Shown here: positions 7,204-14,841 of the stretch, piece after piece
Numbering within the stretch: position 1 is the first letter of the stretch
Layout: each line of letters begins with the position of its first letter
From: Gammaproteobacteria bacterium
GTDB lineage: Bacteria > Pseudomonadota > Gammaproteobacteria > Pseudomonadales > Pseudohongiellaceae
Direction of reading: 5' to 3'
Length of the DNA: 14,841 nucleotides
NCBI GenBank assembly: GCA_002684935.1
Contig: NYWC01000003.1
Coordinates: 37,880 to 52,720, forward strand
The notes under the pieces: generated by a model
Told to the model about the DNA's origin: nothing
The model's input: only the letters and a program-made list of their open reading frames with translations
The model's database searches: none
Translations under genes and position numbers: made by a program

Positions 7204-9378
7204 TCATCTCAGACCGGTAACGTCGCGAAAATATAACGGGGATCCGCTAATATTTTTCGGAGCAGCCTCCAAAGCATTGCCCTGCGCATCTTCTACCCTT
7301 GCAAACTCGAGTGCCCTCGCTGCGACGGCCGGGCCATGGCTCCAGCACAGCAAGAGATTCTCGCCTCCAGGGCGTTCGAACTCAAACTCATAGAGGCCAT
7401 GTCGCTGGTCCTTTTGCTCGGGTAAACGCGCCCGCAAAAAAATTGACTCGCCCAGGGTTAGCAGAAAATGTTGAAGCGCAAAAAAAGCTGGGCGCTCGCG
7501 CAATTCACCATCATCATTCTTATCCACAAGGCCATAGCCCCTCGCGACCAACCGCCACCAGAACACTGTATCTACCAGTCCCGAGCATAGGGCAAGTACA
7601 ATATATCGAAGCATATAGTCGCTGTAGTCAACTTCATTTACCCCGTTGTCTGCCACCTCTCCCGGCTTGGCCAGTGGATACTCGAATGGGGACGTAACCG
7701 GTGAGTAAATAAAGGTACCAGAAATAGGCCAGTTCACTTCAGAAACGACGACCTTGCCATCCGGCACCTGCAGATAGCCGGCAATAGCCGACGCCAGGGC
7801 AAACTTGTCGATGGCATTAAATCCGCCCTGGGGATTCTCGGGTGCGCCGCGTCGATCAACGTATAAATGATGGGATAGCGCAGTCAGTGGCACCTGTTGG
7901 GGCCACTGCTTCATCGCAGCCAGCATGAAGGGATACTCGAAATCGATGGTGGCAGGGCCGGTGATGTCCACAGCGGGATAGCGCTGACGCAATTCGGCCA
8001 AAGGCGCATACAGGTTCTTCAATTCCTCGAAATCCCATATTCCCCATTTCACGCGATTGATCGCGTGACCGAATTCCACCGCGGCGATACATTCATGGGT
8101 AAGTTCAAGCACTTCGTGCACAAAATTTCGCCAGGCATCTGGCTCCTGCAGTGCCCGCCGGTCCTGCACCAGCGCAATCTTAACCTCGTGCCCGGTAGCA
8201 GACAGCTGCCTCACCAGATCGGCCTGCTCGTGCCAGCGCGACTGCCCTTCGTGATGACAGAATCGCAGCAGGACAGGCGCAGCACCTAGCTTGTTCAAAA
8301 GTTCTAGTTCAATTCCCTGGGAAGCTCTATCTGGTTCCAGGGCGATGCCAAGCCTGTCCTTGAGTTTTACCGGTGCTGTGAAGGCACGTCCCTTGCTTGA
8401 TCGATAGTGCTTGCGTAATGACCAGCCAGCGGCAACGGTAGCTTTGAGCAGATGCCAACTGCGTCCAAGTGGATAGAGTCGCACCCGCTCTTTACGCTCC
8501 AGCGCGGAAAAGGCCTGGTCGGACCTGTCGTCCCATATCCAGATATCACGCGGTGCTGGGAAGGCTCTCACCTCCGGATGTAGTTTCTGTTCCCCAACGA
8601 GTCGCGCTTCCCGAATGGGGTGCCGAAGCCTCCGAGTGTTGGCCCATAACCGAAATAAGCTGACATAGCGTCGATGCCAGGTGCGTAATAATTCTGGCGC
8701 AGGCGTGCCCCAGTAAATATCGAGGAACATTTGCATTATTTCTGAAGGCAAATTCAGGCGTGATAGATCCTTCCCGCGCTGACGCATACTGAGCTCAGGA
8801 AAGATTCGCCCACGATTAAGGTCGATAATTTGCGCGCGGCCCGAATCGCTTTGCTGACCATGAGGCAAGAGAATATTTTGATTGCCCAGGTCGTGATGAA
8901 TGTATCCCGCGTCATGCATGGCACGACATAATTCAGCGACGCGCGCGAGCATCGGCGCTAACTCACCGCATGTAGGTTCACCATTCAGGATACTGATAAT
9001 CTGGTCGTGAAAGCTGGTTACCTGTTCTTCAAACAAACTGATGAAGTAACTCTCTTCCAGTCGATTGCCGCAACGTCGCTCAAGAAAGGCCACAGGAGCA
9101 GGTGTACCGACCTTATTGGTTCTTAAATGCAGTGCGACCTCGAAGGATCGCTGCGCCTTGGTTTTTCGATAGCGAATATCGACATGATCTTTCCAGCGTT
9201 TTTGTTTGCCAAAAGACTTTACCAGTACTGCAAGTCTTCCACCCTGAAAGGGCAGCATTAACCTTACATTCTGATTTCGACCACCGGCAATTAGTTCAGC
9301 ATCTTCGGCTTGAAGCAAATCAGGCAACCGCGATAGTGCCTGGCTGAGTTGCTCGCAGTGGAAGGCATTAATAATCAT
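7204..9378 (-). CDS. Fusion of a WaaP/Kdo-kinase-like domain with a clan-A glycoside-hydrolase-like domain
   Basis: A two-domain protein of 724 residues from ATG 9378. Residues about 25-250 resemble the lipopolysaccharide kinase (WaaP/InaA/KdkA, RIO-like) fold: Lys54 in LVKSFGK, Glu80 in the following helix, the catalytic loop HHDLGNQN with Asp163 and Asn168, and metal-binding Asp186 in IIDLN. These kinases phosphorylate Kdo or heptose of the LPS inner core at the inner membrane. Residues about 340-700 look like a (beta/alpha)8 barrel of GH clan A: SHHLY (strand 6), a likely nucleophile Glu547 in VVSEVNWP, and VFWW (strand 8). The strand-4 motif reads EFGHAIN instead of the usual E-x-x-N-E-P-N, so the acid/base Glu is missing. 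No signal peptide is seen. The frame is open to a TTG at 9525, and GTGs at 9399 and 9396 are alternatives; none has a good Shine-Dalgarno. It follows lptG on the same strand. Confidence 0.8.
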   Translation of the reverse strand: MIINAFHCEQLSQALSRLPDLLQAEDAELIAGGRNQNVRLMLPFQGGRLAVLVKSFGKQKRWKDHVDIRYRKTKAQRSFEVALHLRTNKVGTPAPVAFLERRCGNRLEESYFISLFEEQVTSFHDQIISILNGEPTCGELAPMLARVAELCRAMHDAGYIHHDLGNQNILLPHGQQSDSGRAQIIDLNRGRIFPELSMRQRGKDLSRLNLPSEIMQMFLDIYWGTPAPELLRTWHRRYVSLFRLWANTRRLRHPIREARLVGEQKLHPEVRAFPAPRDIWIWDDRSDQAFSALERKERVRLYPLGRSWHLLKATVAAGWSLRKHYRSSKGRAFTAPVKLKDRLGIALEPDRASQGIELELLNKLGAAPVLLRFCHHEGQSRWHEQADLVRQLSATGHEVKIALVQDRRALQEPDAWRNFVHEVLELTHECIAAVEFGHAINRVKWGIWDFEELKNLYAPLAELRQRYPAVDITGPATIDFEYPFMLAAMKQWPQQVPLTALSHHLYVDRRGAPENPQGGFNAIDKFALASAIAGYLQVPDGKVVVSEVNWPISGTFIYSPVTSPFEYPLAKPGEVADNGVNEVDYSDYMLRYIVLALCSGLVDTVFWWRLVARGYGLVDKNDDGELRERPAFFALQHFLLTLGESIFLRARLPEQKDQRHGLYEFEFERPGGENLLLCWSHGPAVAARALEFARVEDAQGNALEAAPKNISGSPLYFRDVTGLR

Positions 9379-9655
9379 ACCTGCATATTCACCCACCACG
9401 AGTGCAGAACTGTCCTGGGCAACATTGGTAACAGAATTCCTAACAACGAATTCGTTCACGGCGCGAATAAACCTGTGTAAAAGTAGGAAAGAATAAAACC
9501 GGCACTGACAGACTATATTACGCAAAATGGGCGCAGAAACCGATCAAACCTCCATCAACTCGTGCCTGGTACTGCTTAATATGCGTACAGGCAGAGCTGC
9601 AACCCTGTCAGTGCTGCAAGGGCATGAACGGCAAGCAGCAGCGCGAAGCAATTGC
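9379..9655. other. 277-bp gap between lptG and the kinase/GH gene
   Basis: No convincing gene on either strand; part of it may be the N-terminal coding region of the kinase/GH gene if a TTG (9525) or GTG (9399, 9396) start is used. On the minus strand TATAGT (9517-9512) is a possible -10 box (5 of 6) with no good -35. It would place transcription start inside the longest form of the frame and so favours the shorter protein. A GGAGG on the minus strand lies 23 nt before the TTG, too far to serve it. AGCAATTGCT (9647-9656) is a short palindrome at the lptG stop. I see no clear terminator after lptG. Confidence 0.4.
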
Positions 9656-10732
9656 TCAGGCAACGCGCCGCATCAGCAGCGCACCGACCCCGGCACACAG
9701 CAAGATTGGTGTCAGCACCGCCATCAAAGGGCTGAACCCATAGATCAGGCTGACTGGCTCCATCATGCGCTGTACTGTAGTGAAGGCAAGGCCGATACTC
9801 ATAGCGATAAAAATGCGATAACCCATGGTGGACTCGCGTAGGGGACCGAATACAAACGAGACCGCCAGGATGACTAGAACCAGAGTGGCCAGCGGTTGCA
9901 ATAACTTCTTCCAGAAGGCCAAAAAATAGACACCGCTGTCGAGACCCTCTGAGTCAAAATATTGGGCAAATTGCAACAGGCCAGAGATGGATTGTTTATC
10001 AGGATCGACCAGAAGCACACTAAGCAGTTCAGGCGACAAATCAGCTTCCCAGTCTTCCTGCAAATAGTTACCGGTGATAATCTTCGAACCATTCATCAGG
10101 CTATGGCTGACATTAAGCATGCGCCAGTAACCCCCCGTCCCGGTTCTTACATACTCACTTGCCTCAGCAAAGCTTGCAGAGATCAGTTCGCGCTCATCGT
10201 TTAAGGTATAGCGACTAACCCCGATAAGCTCCTCGCCGCCAGGGGCAATTGCATTGATATGAATATAATCATTGCCCACCTTGCGCCAAGTGCCAGCCTC
10301 GGAATTGATTGAAGTAGAACCACTCTGCTGAATCGCCTTATTTGAGTTGGCGACCTGTTCCAGAGGCGGCGAAACAAACTCGCCAAGCACTAATCCAATC
10401 AGCATCACCAGCAGCGTCGGCTTTAACACTGCGGCCACAATCCGCCACTTGTGTATTCCCGCGGACTGCATCACCACCAGTTCATTATTGGAGGCCAGCA
10501 CGCCGAGGCCAATCAAGGCACCGCCCAGAGCCGCATAGGGCAAGAGCTCATAAATACTGGTGGGCGTTGTCATAATGACATACAGCAGCGCGTTGCCTAC
10601 GCTGTAATCCACACCGGACTCACCCAGCTCATCGATCAAGGAAAAAATAAGATCCAGAGACACGGTAACGCCCAGCACCACTGCTGTGGACAGCAGCACA
10701 GCAACCCGCACATGATTGCCCAATAGCTTCAT
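9656..10732 (-). CDS. lptG: LPS export ABC transporter permease LptG
   Basis: A 358-residue inner-membrane protein (E. coli LptG has 360). With LptF and the ATPase LptB it forms LptB2FG, which extracts LPS from the inner membrane and passes it to LptC and the periplasmic bridge. Three N-terminal membrane segments (about 8-33, 60-80, 98-120), a periplasmic beta-jellyroll domain (about 130-265) and three C-terminal segments (about 275-355) follow the family plan. Typical motifs include SNNELVVMQSAG (81-92) and GEFVSPPLEQ (117-126). The frame extends up to 10822, but the start at ATG 10732 overlaps the lptF stop as ATGA (10732-10729), the usual coupled arrangement, and gives the correct N-terminus. 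The longer frame would run through lptF coding sequence. Confidence 0.96.
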   Translation of the reverse strand: MKLLGNHVRVAVLLSTAVVLGVTVSLDLIFSLIDELGESGVDYSVGNALLYVIMTTPTSIYELLPYAALGGALIGLGVLASNNELVVMQSAGIHKWRIVAAVLKPTLLVMLIGLVLGEFVSPPLEQVANSNKAIQQSGSTSINSEAGTWRKVGNDYIHINAIAPGGEELIGVSRYTLNDERELISASFAEASEYVRTGTGGYWRMLNVSHSLMNGSKIITGNYLQEDWEADLSPELLSVLLVDPDKQSISGLLQFAQYFDSEGLDSGVYFLAFWKKLLQPLATLVLVILAVSFVFGPLRESTMGYRIFIAMSIGLAFTTVQRMMEPVSLIYGFSPLMAVLTPILLCAGVGALLMRRVA

Positions 10733-11838
10733 GTGCCTGCTCCCAACCTCAGCTTGAGCCCTTCTGGCCCGGTCCGGAACAAAGTCACTCCAATTGCGAT
10801 AAACACCAGGTGAACCCACCACAGCCCTACAGTGGGATCAAGCTCACCCTCGGCAATGCGATCACGGCAGAATTCCAGGGAGATAAAATACGCCACATAA
10901 ATCAGTGCAGCCGGGAACAGTTTGCTGTATCGACCCTGTCTGGGTTTTACCCTGCTCATGGGCACTGCAATCAGGGTAATCACTGGGATCAGCAACAAGA
11001 CAGAAATACGCCACTGTAGTTCTGCCTGGTGAGCAATGTCAGGAGAACCAATCAAGGCTAATGTGCTCAGCGTCGATTCTTCCAAAACCTCTTCAAATTC
11101 TTCTGGCGCCGGTAGCAAAATGGCCTGGGCATCAAACTGACCGATACTGAAATCAGCCGCACCAGGTGTCCCATCGTATTGCAGCACACTATCAAGACGC
11201 ATAAACCGGGCACCTGTCTCCGCGTCAATCTCAGGCCTAGCACTATCGGCGATGATAATTCGAGGCGGCTCACCCGAAGTTTGGCCCGATGGTGTCAGAG
11301 CCACAAATACATTCTGCAGCTCTCTTTCACCCTGACCTCCCGCGCCTACACGTTCGGTATAGGTGACCCGCGCCCCGTCTCCAAAAGCCTGGAACTGGCC
11401 GGCAACGATCAAGTCCACCTCGGTCAACTGATTCTGGCTTAGCTTCAGTTGCTCGCCGTTGCGAAGCCCTTCAGGGGCCAAATAGAGGCTGATAGCGGCG
11501 ACCAGCACCATAATCATGGAGGCAACCCCAAGGGAATTGACCAGCAAACGCTTCTGGCTGTATCCCGAGCTCATAAGAATTACCATCTCGTTGTCAGCAT
11601 ACATGCGCCCGTAGGCGAGTATGATTGCCAGAAACAGCGCGAGCGGTATGATGACCAACAGGAATTCCGGAATACGATAAAGCATCAACAAAATTAGGAT
11701 GTCTGGTGCCTTTTCGCCGGCGACAGCGTCACCCAGATATTGGATAAAACGACCGGTTAAAGCCACCACCAGCAGCACGGAAGTGACCACCGCAACAATT
11801 TGCAGAATTTGTTTTGACAGGTAACGGAAGATAATCAA
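10729..11838 (-). CDS. lptF: LPS export ABC transporter permease LptF
   Basis: A 369-residue inner-membrane partner of LptG in the LptB2FG LPS exporter (E. coli LptF has 366). Membrane segments about 10-32, 52-76 and 98-122 are followed by a periplasmic jellyroll domain (about 130-270) and three C-terminal segments. YGRMYADNEMVILMSSGYS (76-94) is the typical cytoplasmic loop that faces LptB. The start codon is TTG at 11838: it gives MIIFRYL, which lines up with the N-terminus of E. coli LptF (MIIIRYL), and CAGGT lies about 8 bases upstream. The stop overlaps the lptG start by four bases. A 98-bp gap upstream carries an inverted repeat and a possible promoter (11912-11940). As usual for this pair, no lptB lies beside it. 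Confidence 0.96.
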   Translation of the reverse strand: MIIFRYLSKQILQIVAVVTSVLLVVALTGRFIQYLGDAVAGEKAPDILILLMLYRIPEFLLVIIPLALFLAIILAYGRMYADNEMVILMSSGYSQKRLLVNSLGVASMIMVLVAAISLYLAPEGLRNGEQLKLSQNQLTEVDLIVAGQFQAFGDGARVTYTERVGAGGQGERELQNVFVALTPSGQTSGEPPRIIIADSARPEIDAETGARFMRLDSVLQYDGTPGAADFSIGQFDAQAILLPAPEEFEEVLEESTLSTLALIGSPDIAHQAELQWRISVLLLIPVITLIAVPMSRVKPRQGRYSKLFPAALIYVAYFISLEFCRDRIAEGELDPTVGLWWVHLVFIAIGVTLFRTGPEGLKLRLGAGT

Positions 11839-11911
11839 GATCGGACCTGCCGCTGGAATGGATTTTATTTGTTGGTTACTGCTGTCAGTGTTTAGAGCAA
11901 ACTATTAGCAC

Positions 11912-11940
11912 AAACTAATTGGGGATTAGTTTCAGGTCAA
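11912..11940 (-). promoter_or_regulatory. Candidate lptFG promoter with overlapping inverted repeat
   Basis: On the minus strand TTGACC (11940-11935; 5 of 6 to TTGACA) is followed after 17 bases by TAGTTT (11917-11912; only 3 of 6). Inside it lies a perfect 8-bp inverted repeat, AAACTAAT (11912-11919) and ATTAGTTT (11925-11932), with a 5-nt spacer. The -35 box overlaps the DUF6702 stop codon (11937-11939). A related AAACTATTAG lies at 11899-11908. The repeat is AT-rich with no U-tract, so an operator is likelier than a terminator. Confidence 0.3.
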
Positions 11941-12515
11941 GCGTCCAGTTCAATGCTAAGCGCTTCTCTGGCGCCATCAAAAGTGAGGCTGTAGATTCTG
12001 TCATCACGCTCGATATTGACCAAGTTAGATTGATCTGACCACACGTCCCGCAGCGCCATGTTGACAATTGTCATGCTGGCGACATTCTCCACTGCAGCCA
12101 TTTCCTGGTATACCCAGAGGAATTGGCCGTCAACCTCCTCTCCTATATAGTTAAGCGCCAAATCCTCACGACTGCCATCACTATAGATTGCTTCAACCGA
12201 GAAGCGATTCATTACGTAGCTACTAAAGAGCTGCCTGGATTCGCTGGATTCAACCAGCGTCTGGCGCTCGCCAAAAATAACGCCAGCGGCGTGCTCGGCA
12301 TCATGAATGAAGAAGCGGTGCATGACTTCGATATTGCCGGTATTCTCATTGAAAAGAATTCGAGTGACCGCATTTTTCTGCTGGTGTGCAAGACTTCCAG
12401 GATTGGCGATCAGGCAGGCACAGATCGCCCATACCCAGAAGACTGCTGGGTGCAGCCGGCGGGTATGGGTGCTGGTGAGTGAGTTACTGTTCAGTATCCT
12501 CATCCTCTTCTTCAT
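11937..12515 (-). CDS. DUF6702 family exported protein
   Basis: A 192-residue protein. After a basic N-terminus, a hydrophobic stretch (about 24-40) ends in SLA (41-43) before HQQKNAV, a plausible signal peptide; export is likely. The mature part, starting HQQKNAVTRILFNENTGNIE and continuing VMHRFFIHDAEHA, matches the DUF6702 pattern, small beta-rich proteins often encoded next to M1 peptidases. Function is unknown. The start is chosen as ATG 12515, which has GGAG four bases upstream; ATG 12503 is the alternative. Either start lies inside the 3' end of the M1 gene, giving a 32-bp or 20-bp overlap and likely translational coupling. The frame runs up to 12671, but that part is only the shadow of the M1 gene. 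The pairing suggests that it helps or anchors the M1 enzyme; this is inference. Confidence 0.8.
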   Translation of the reverse strand: MKKRMRILNSNSLTSTHTRRLHPAVFWVWAICACLIANPGSLAHQQKNAVTRILFNENTGNIEVMHRFFIHDAEHAAGVIFGERQTLVESSESRQLFSSYVMNRFSVEAIYSDGSREDLALNYIGEEVDGQFLWVYQEMAAVENVASMTIVNMALRDVWSDQSNLVNIERDDRIYSLTFDGAREALSIELDA

Positions 12516-14841
12516 CTGTCTCCAATTCAGTCTTGATGTCCTGCATGATATCGCGACCAACCAGACTGCCCCCACCCTGGGACTTGAAAGACTCAATCCG
12601 CGAAGGAATGATGCGGCGGGGATAATAGTTATTCTCGATGTCCACATCTGCAGTCTCTTGCAGCGGGTCAACAGTCACGCTGACAATTTCCTTCTCAGTG
12701 ACTACGAGTTTCTTCACCGCTCTGGGCGAACGCCGCCAGATCTCTGCAGGAAGACGCAATTCCTCGCTGCTGCCATCGGCAAAGTCGAACTGCAGAATGA
12801 TTGGCATAACCAGGCCACCATGGTTTGAGAACTCCATAATGTAGTAGCTAAGGTCTTCGGAAATCGCACGATCCAGCACTTCACGTTCCCAGTCTTCCAA
12901 TCCTTCGAGAAAGCTGTTGTAGCGGTTGCGCTCAACATTGGTCACGGTGAACTGATCATTATCGTCATAAAAATCCCTGACGTCTGGATTACGCTCAACC
13001 CAGGTCAGCAGGCCTTCCGCACGATTGCGCTCGACGTAGAGGCTTGGGGGCAGAGACTTCTCAAACTCGCGCTGGCGACTAAAGTCGATATCCGGATCTT
13101 CAGTATCCATGCGCATCTGGTAAACACGGTCGAGTGAGATATCAACGTGATCCGTTGTATAGAACCAACCACGCCAGAACCAGTCTAGATCGATGCCGGA
13201 CGCTTCTTCCATTGTGCGGAAGAAATCAGCTGGCGTCGGACGCTTGAAGGCCCACAGTCTGGAGTACTCCTTGAATGCGAAATCAAACAGCTCGCGCCCC
13301 ATGATGGTTTCACGCAGGATGTTGATAGCTGTTGCCGGCTTGGAATAGGCATTCGGACCAAGACGCAGTACGCTGTCCGACTGTGTCATCACCGGCACCT
13401 GGTTTTGGGATGCCATATAATCGGTGATGTAGCGTGGCTCAACGCCCCAGGGAATTTCTGCATCCCATTCGCGGCCAGCCACTGAATCCAGGTAGCTGTT
13501 CAGCCCCTCATCCATCCAGGTCCACTGGCGTTCATCGGAGTTCACAATCATGGGAAAATAGAAGTGTCCAATTTCATGAATCACTACGCCGATCAGGAAT
13601 CGCTTTTCCGCCAGGGAGTAAGTCCGTGAACCATCATCCTGCAACTCTGTGCGAGGCCCATTGAAGGTGATCATGGGGTATTCCATACCCCCAACGAAGC
13701 CCACGTTGACAGATTGGGCAGTGGGATAGGGATAATCGAATGAAAAACGGCTGTAAACATCCAGCGTATGAATCACTACCTCGGTAGAATAATCTGACCA
13801 CAGGGAACCACCCTCTTTGGGATAGAACGACATGGCCATGACCAACTCCTGATCAGCACCCGGTTGCGTATGCCCCTTGGCATCCCAGATAAACTTGCGA
13901 GAGGAAGACCAGGCGAAATCGCGCACGTTCTCAGCGGCAAAGCGCCAAGTCGCAGTCTGGTTGCTTCCTTCAGCCTCGTTTGCCAGCGCCTCTTCCGGCG
14001 TCACGATATAAACCGGTCGTTCAGCAGTCTCTGCCGCTCTCAGCCGGTCACGCTGTTCACGAGTGAGCACGTCATTGGGGTTTTGCAGTTCACCAGTCGC
14101 CGATACAATGTGGTCTGCAGGCACCGTCATGGAAACCTCGTAGTCACCAAATTCCAGCGTGAATTCACCAGAACCAAGGAATTCCTTATTGGTCCAGCCC
14201 TCGTAGTCTGTGTACGCCACCAGTCGAGGAAACCACTGCGCTAGTGCGAAGATATAGTTGCCGCCTTCACGCTCATCGTCCGGGAAGTGCTCATAGCCGG
14301 CACGGGGACGCAGCACATCACCGTTAACAATGTTGTATTCAAAATCTATGCGCAGATCGACCTCATCACCAGACTCCAACGGCTCGGCAAGATCGACTCG
14401 CATCAGGGTTCCCACAACGGTGTGCACCAGGGCGTTTTCACGACTGTCGGAGACAGCATTGATGCGATGCCCCAGATCAGCATCCTCCTGGTACTGAAGA
14501 CCGCGCAGTTGACCAAGACTGATTCGTGCCGGATCGTTGCTGTCGGCATCCGGGCTACTGCCGTTAAAGGTGCCAGTCATTGCCGCCATAGAATCGGAGC
14601 GGAAGCGATTCTGGTCCAGCTGGAACCAGAGATAAGTTAGGGTGTCAGGAGAATTGTTGCGGTAGGTAATGAGCTCCGTGGCGGAAAGGCGCTGATTGTC
14701 CTCATCCAGAGTCGCGTCTATATTGTAATCAACCTCCTGCTGCCAATACTCATGACCCGGCGCACCGCCGGCGTTGCGATAGACATTTGCCGTGGGCAAT
14801 ACTTCATCCAACTGGCGAAACTTGTCTTCGAATGCGCCTTT
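12484..14841 (-). CDS. M1 family metallopeptidase (aminopeptidase N-like), N-terminus outside window
   Basis: A partial gene: the frame is open to the right edge, so the signal peptide and true start are missing; 785 residues are visible. An N-terminal beta-saddle domain (APGHEYWQQEVDYNIDATLD near the edge) leads into the thermolysin-like catalytic domain. The zinc site is complete: HEIGH (codons 13578-13564), then Glu in WMDEGLNSY with the canonical 18-residue gap. The exopeptidase loop reads GGMEYP where classic aminopeptidase N has GAMEN. The Tyr in NAYSKPATA is the likely transition-state stabiliser. These zinc enzymes remove N-terminal residues from peptides; probably periplasmic or envelope-bound here. 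The C-terminus is a strongly acidic tail (ELETDEEEDEDTEQ), whose codons also carry the Shine-Dalgarno and start of the DUF6702 gene. Confidence 0.93.
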   Translation of the reverse strand, partial: KGAFEDKFRQLDEVLPTANVYRNAGGAPGHEYWQQEVDYNIDATLDEDNQRLSATELITYRNNSPDTLTYLWFQLDQNRFRSDSMAAMTGTFNGSSPDADSNDPARISLGQLRGLQYQEDADLGHRINAVSDSRENALVHTVVGTLMRVDLAEPLESGDEVDLRIDFEYNIVNGDVLRPRAGYEHFPDDEREGGNYIFALAQWFPRLVAYTDYEGWTNKEFLGSGEFTLEFGDYEVSMTVPADHIVSATGELQNPNDVLTREQRDRLRAAETAERPVYIVTPEEALANEAEGSNQTATWRFAAENVRDFAWSSSRKFIWDAKGHTQPGADQELVMAMSFYPKEGGSLWSDYSTEVVIHTLDVYSRFSFDYPYPTAQSVNVGFVGGMEYPMITFNGPRTELQDDGSRTYSLAEKRFLIGVVIHEIGHFYFPMIVNSDERQWTWMDEGLNSYLDSVAGREWDAEIPWGVEPRYITDYMASQNQVPVMTQSDSVLRLGPNAYSKPATAINILRETIMGRELFDFAFKEYSRLWAFKRPTPADFFRTMEEASGIDLDWFWRGWFYTTDHVDISLDRVYQMRMDTEDPDIDFSRQREFEKSLPPSLYVERNRAEGLLTWVERNPDVRDFYDDNDQFTVTNVERNRYNSFLEGLEDWEREVLDRAISEDLSYYIMEFSNHGGLVMPIILQFDFADGSSEELRLPAEIWRRSPRAVKKLVVTEKEIVSVTVDPLQETADVDIENNYYPRRIIPSRIESFKSQGGGSLVGRDIMQDIKTELETDEEEDEDTEQ

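Noticed and set aside
9379..9525. 49-residue N-terminal extension of the kinase/GH protein from TTG 9525
   Set aside because: There is no Shine-Dalgarno at the TTG and the added residues do not look like part of the kinase fold; kept only as a possible alternative start.
9527..9841. 104-residue plus-strand ORF over the lptG 3' end
   Set aside because: Mostly antisense to lptG, with His/Gln-rich low-quality text and no ribosome binding site.
10733..10822. 30-residue N-terminal extension of LptG
   Set aside because: It overlaps lptF out of frame and breaks the expected N-terminus; the ATGA overlap at 10729-10732 is the natural start.
14809..14811. TTG at 14811 as the start of the M1 peptidase
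   Set aside because: The frame remains open to the window edge with fitting residues and no signal peptide is present, so this is an internal Leu codon.

Overview
The window looks like chromosomal DNA of a Gram-negative gammaproteobacterium. It carries the LPS-transport permease pair lptF-lptG, a WaaP/Kdo-kinase-like domain, several Sec-exported envelope proteins and an E. coli-size NAD malic enzyme. The secreted families present (S9 peptidase, DUF1080, an uncharacterised 'YACHEGN' protein, M1 peptidase plus DUF6702) resemble those of marine gammaproteobacteria of the Halieaceae/OM60 type; that assignment is inference. I see no rRNA, tRNA, CRISPR array, insertion sequence or phage gene.

Left part (1-5082). 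A membrane-protein gene runs off the left edge on the minus strand and appears frameshifted. A DUF488 gene (280-876, +) has a clear extended -10 promoter and converges on a secreted S9 prolyl-oligopeptidase-type peptidase (930-2969, -). A strong minus-strand terminator (3070-3102) separates that peptidase from an uncharacterised secreted protein (3151-4200, -). The latter is divergent from a secreted DUF1080 protein (4462-5082, +); the 261 bp between them hold an 18-bp perfect palindrome and two mutually competing hairpins.

Middle (5083-7203). A degenerate coding remnant (5132-5356, -) follows an intact malic enzyme (5363-7063, -).

Right part (7204-14841), all minus strand. In transcription order: an M1 metallopeptidase (N-terminus beyond the right edge), a DUF6702 protein whose start lies inside the M1 acidic tail, lptF, lptG (ATGA overlap), and a two-domain protein that joins a WaaP/RIO-like kinase to a clan-A glycoside-hydrolase-like barrel. 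The barrel lacks the usual Asn-Glu acid/base pair on strand 4.

The lptF-lptG-kinase/GH order suggests an envelope-glycan or LPS-modification module beside LPS export. The kinase/GH fusion is the most unusual item in the window.
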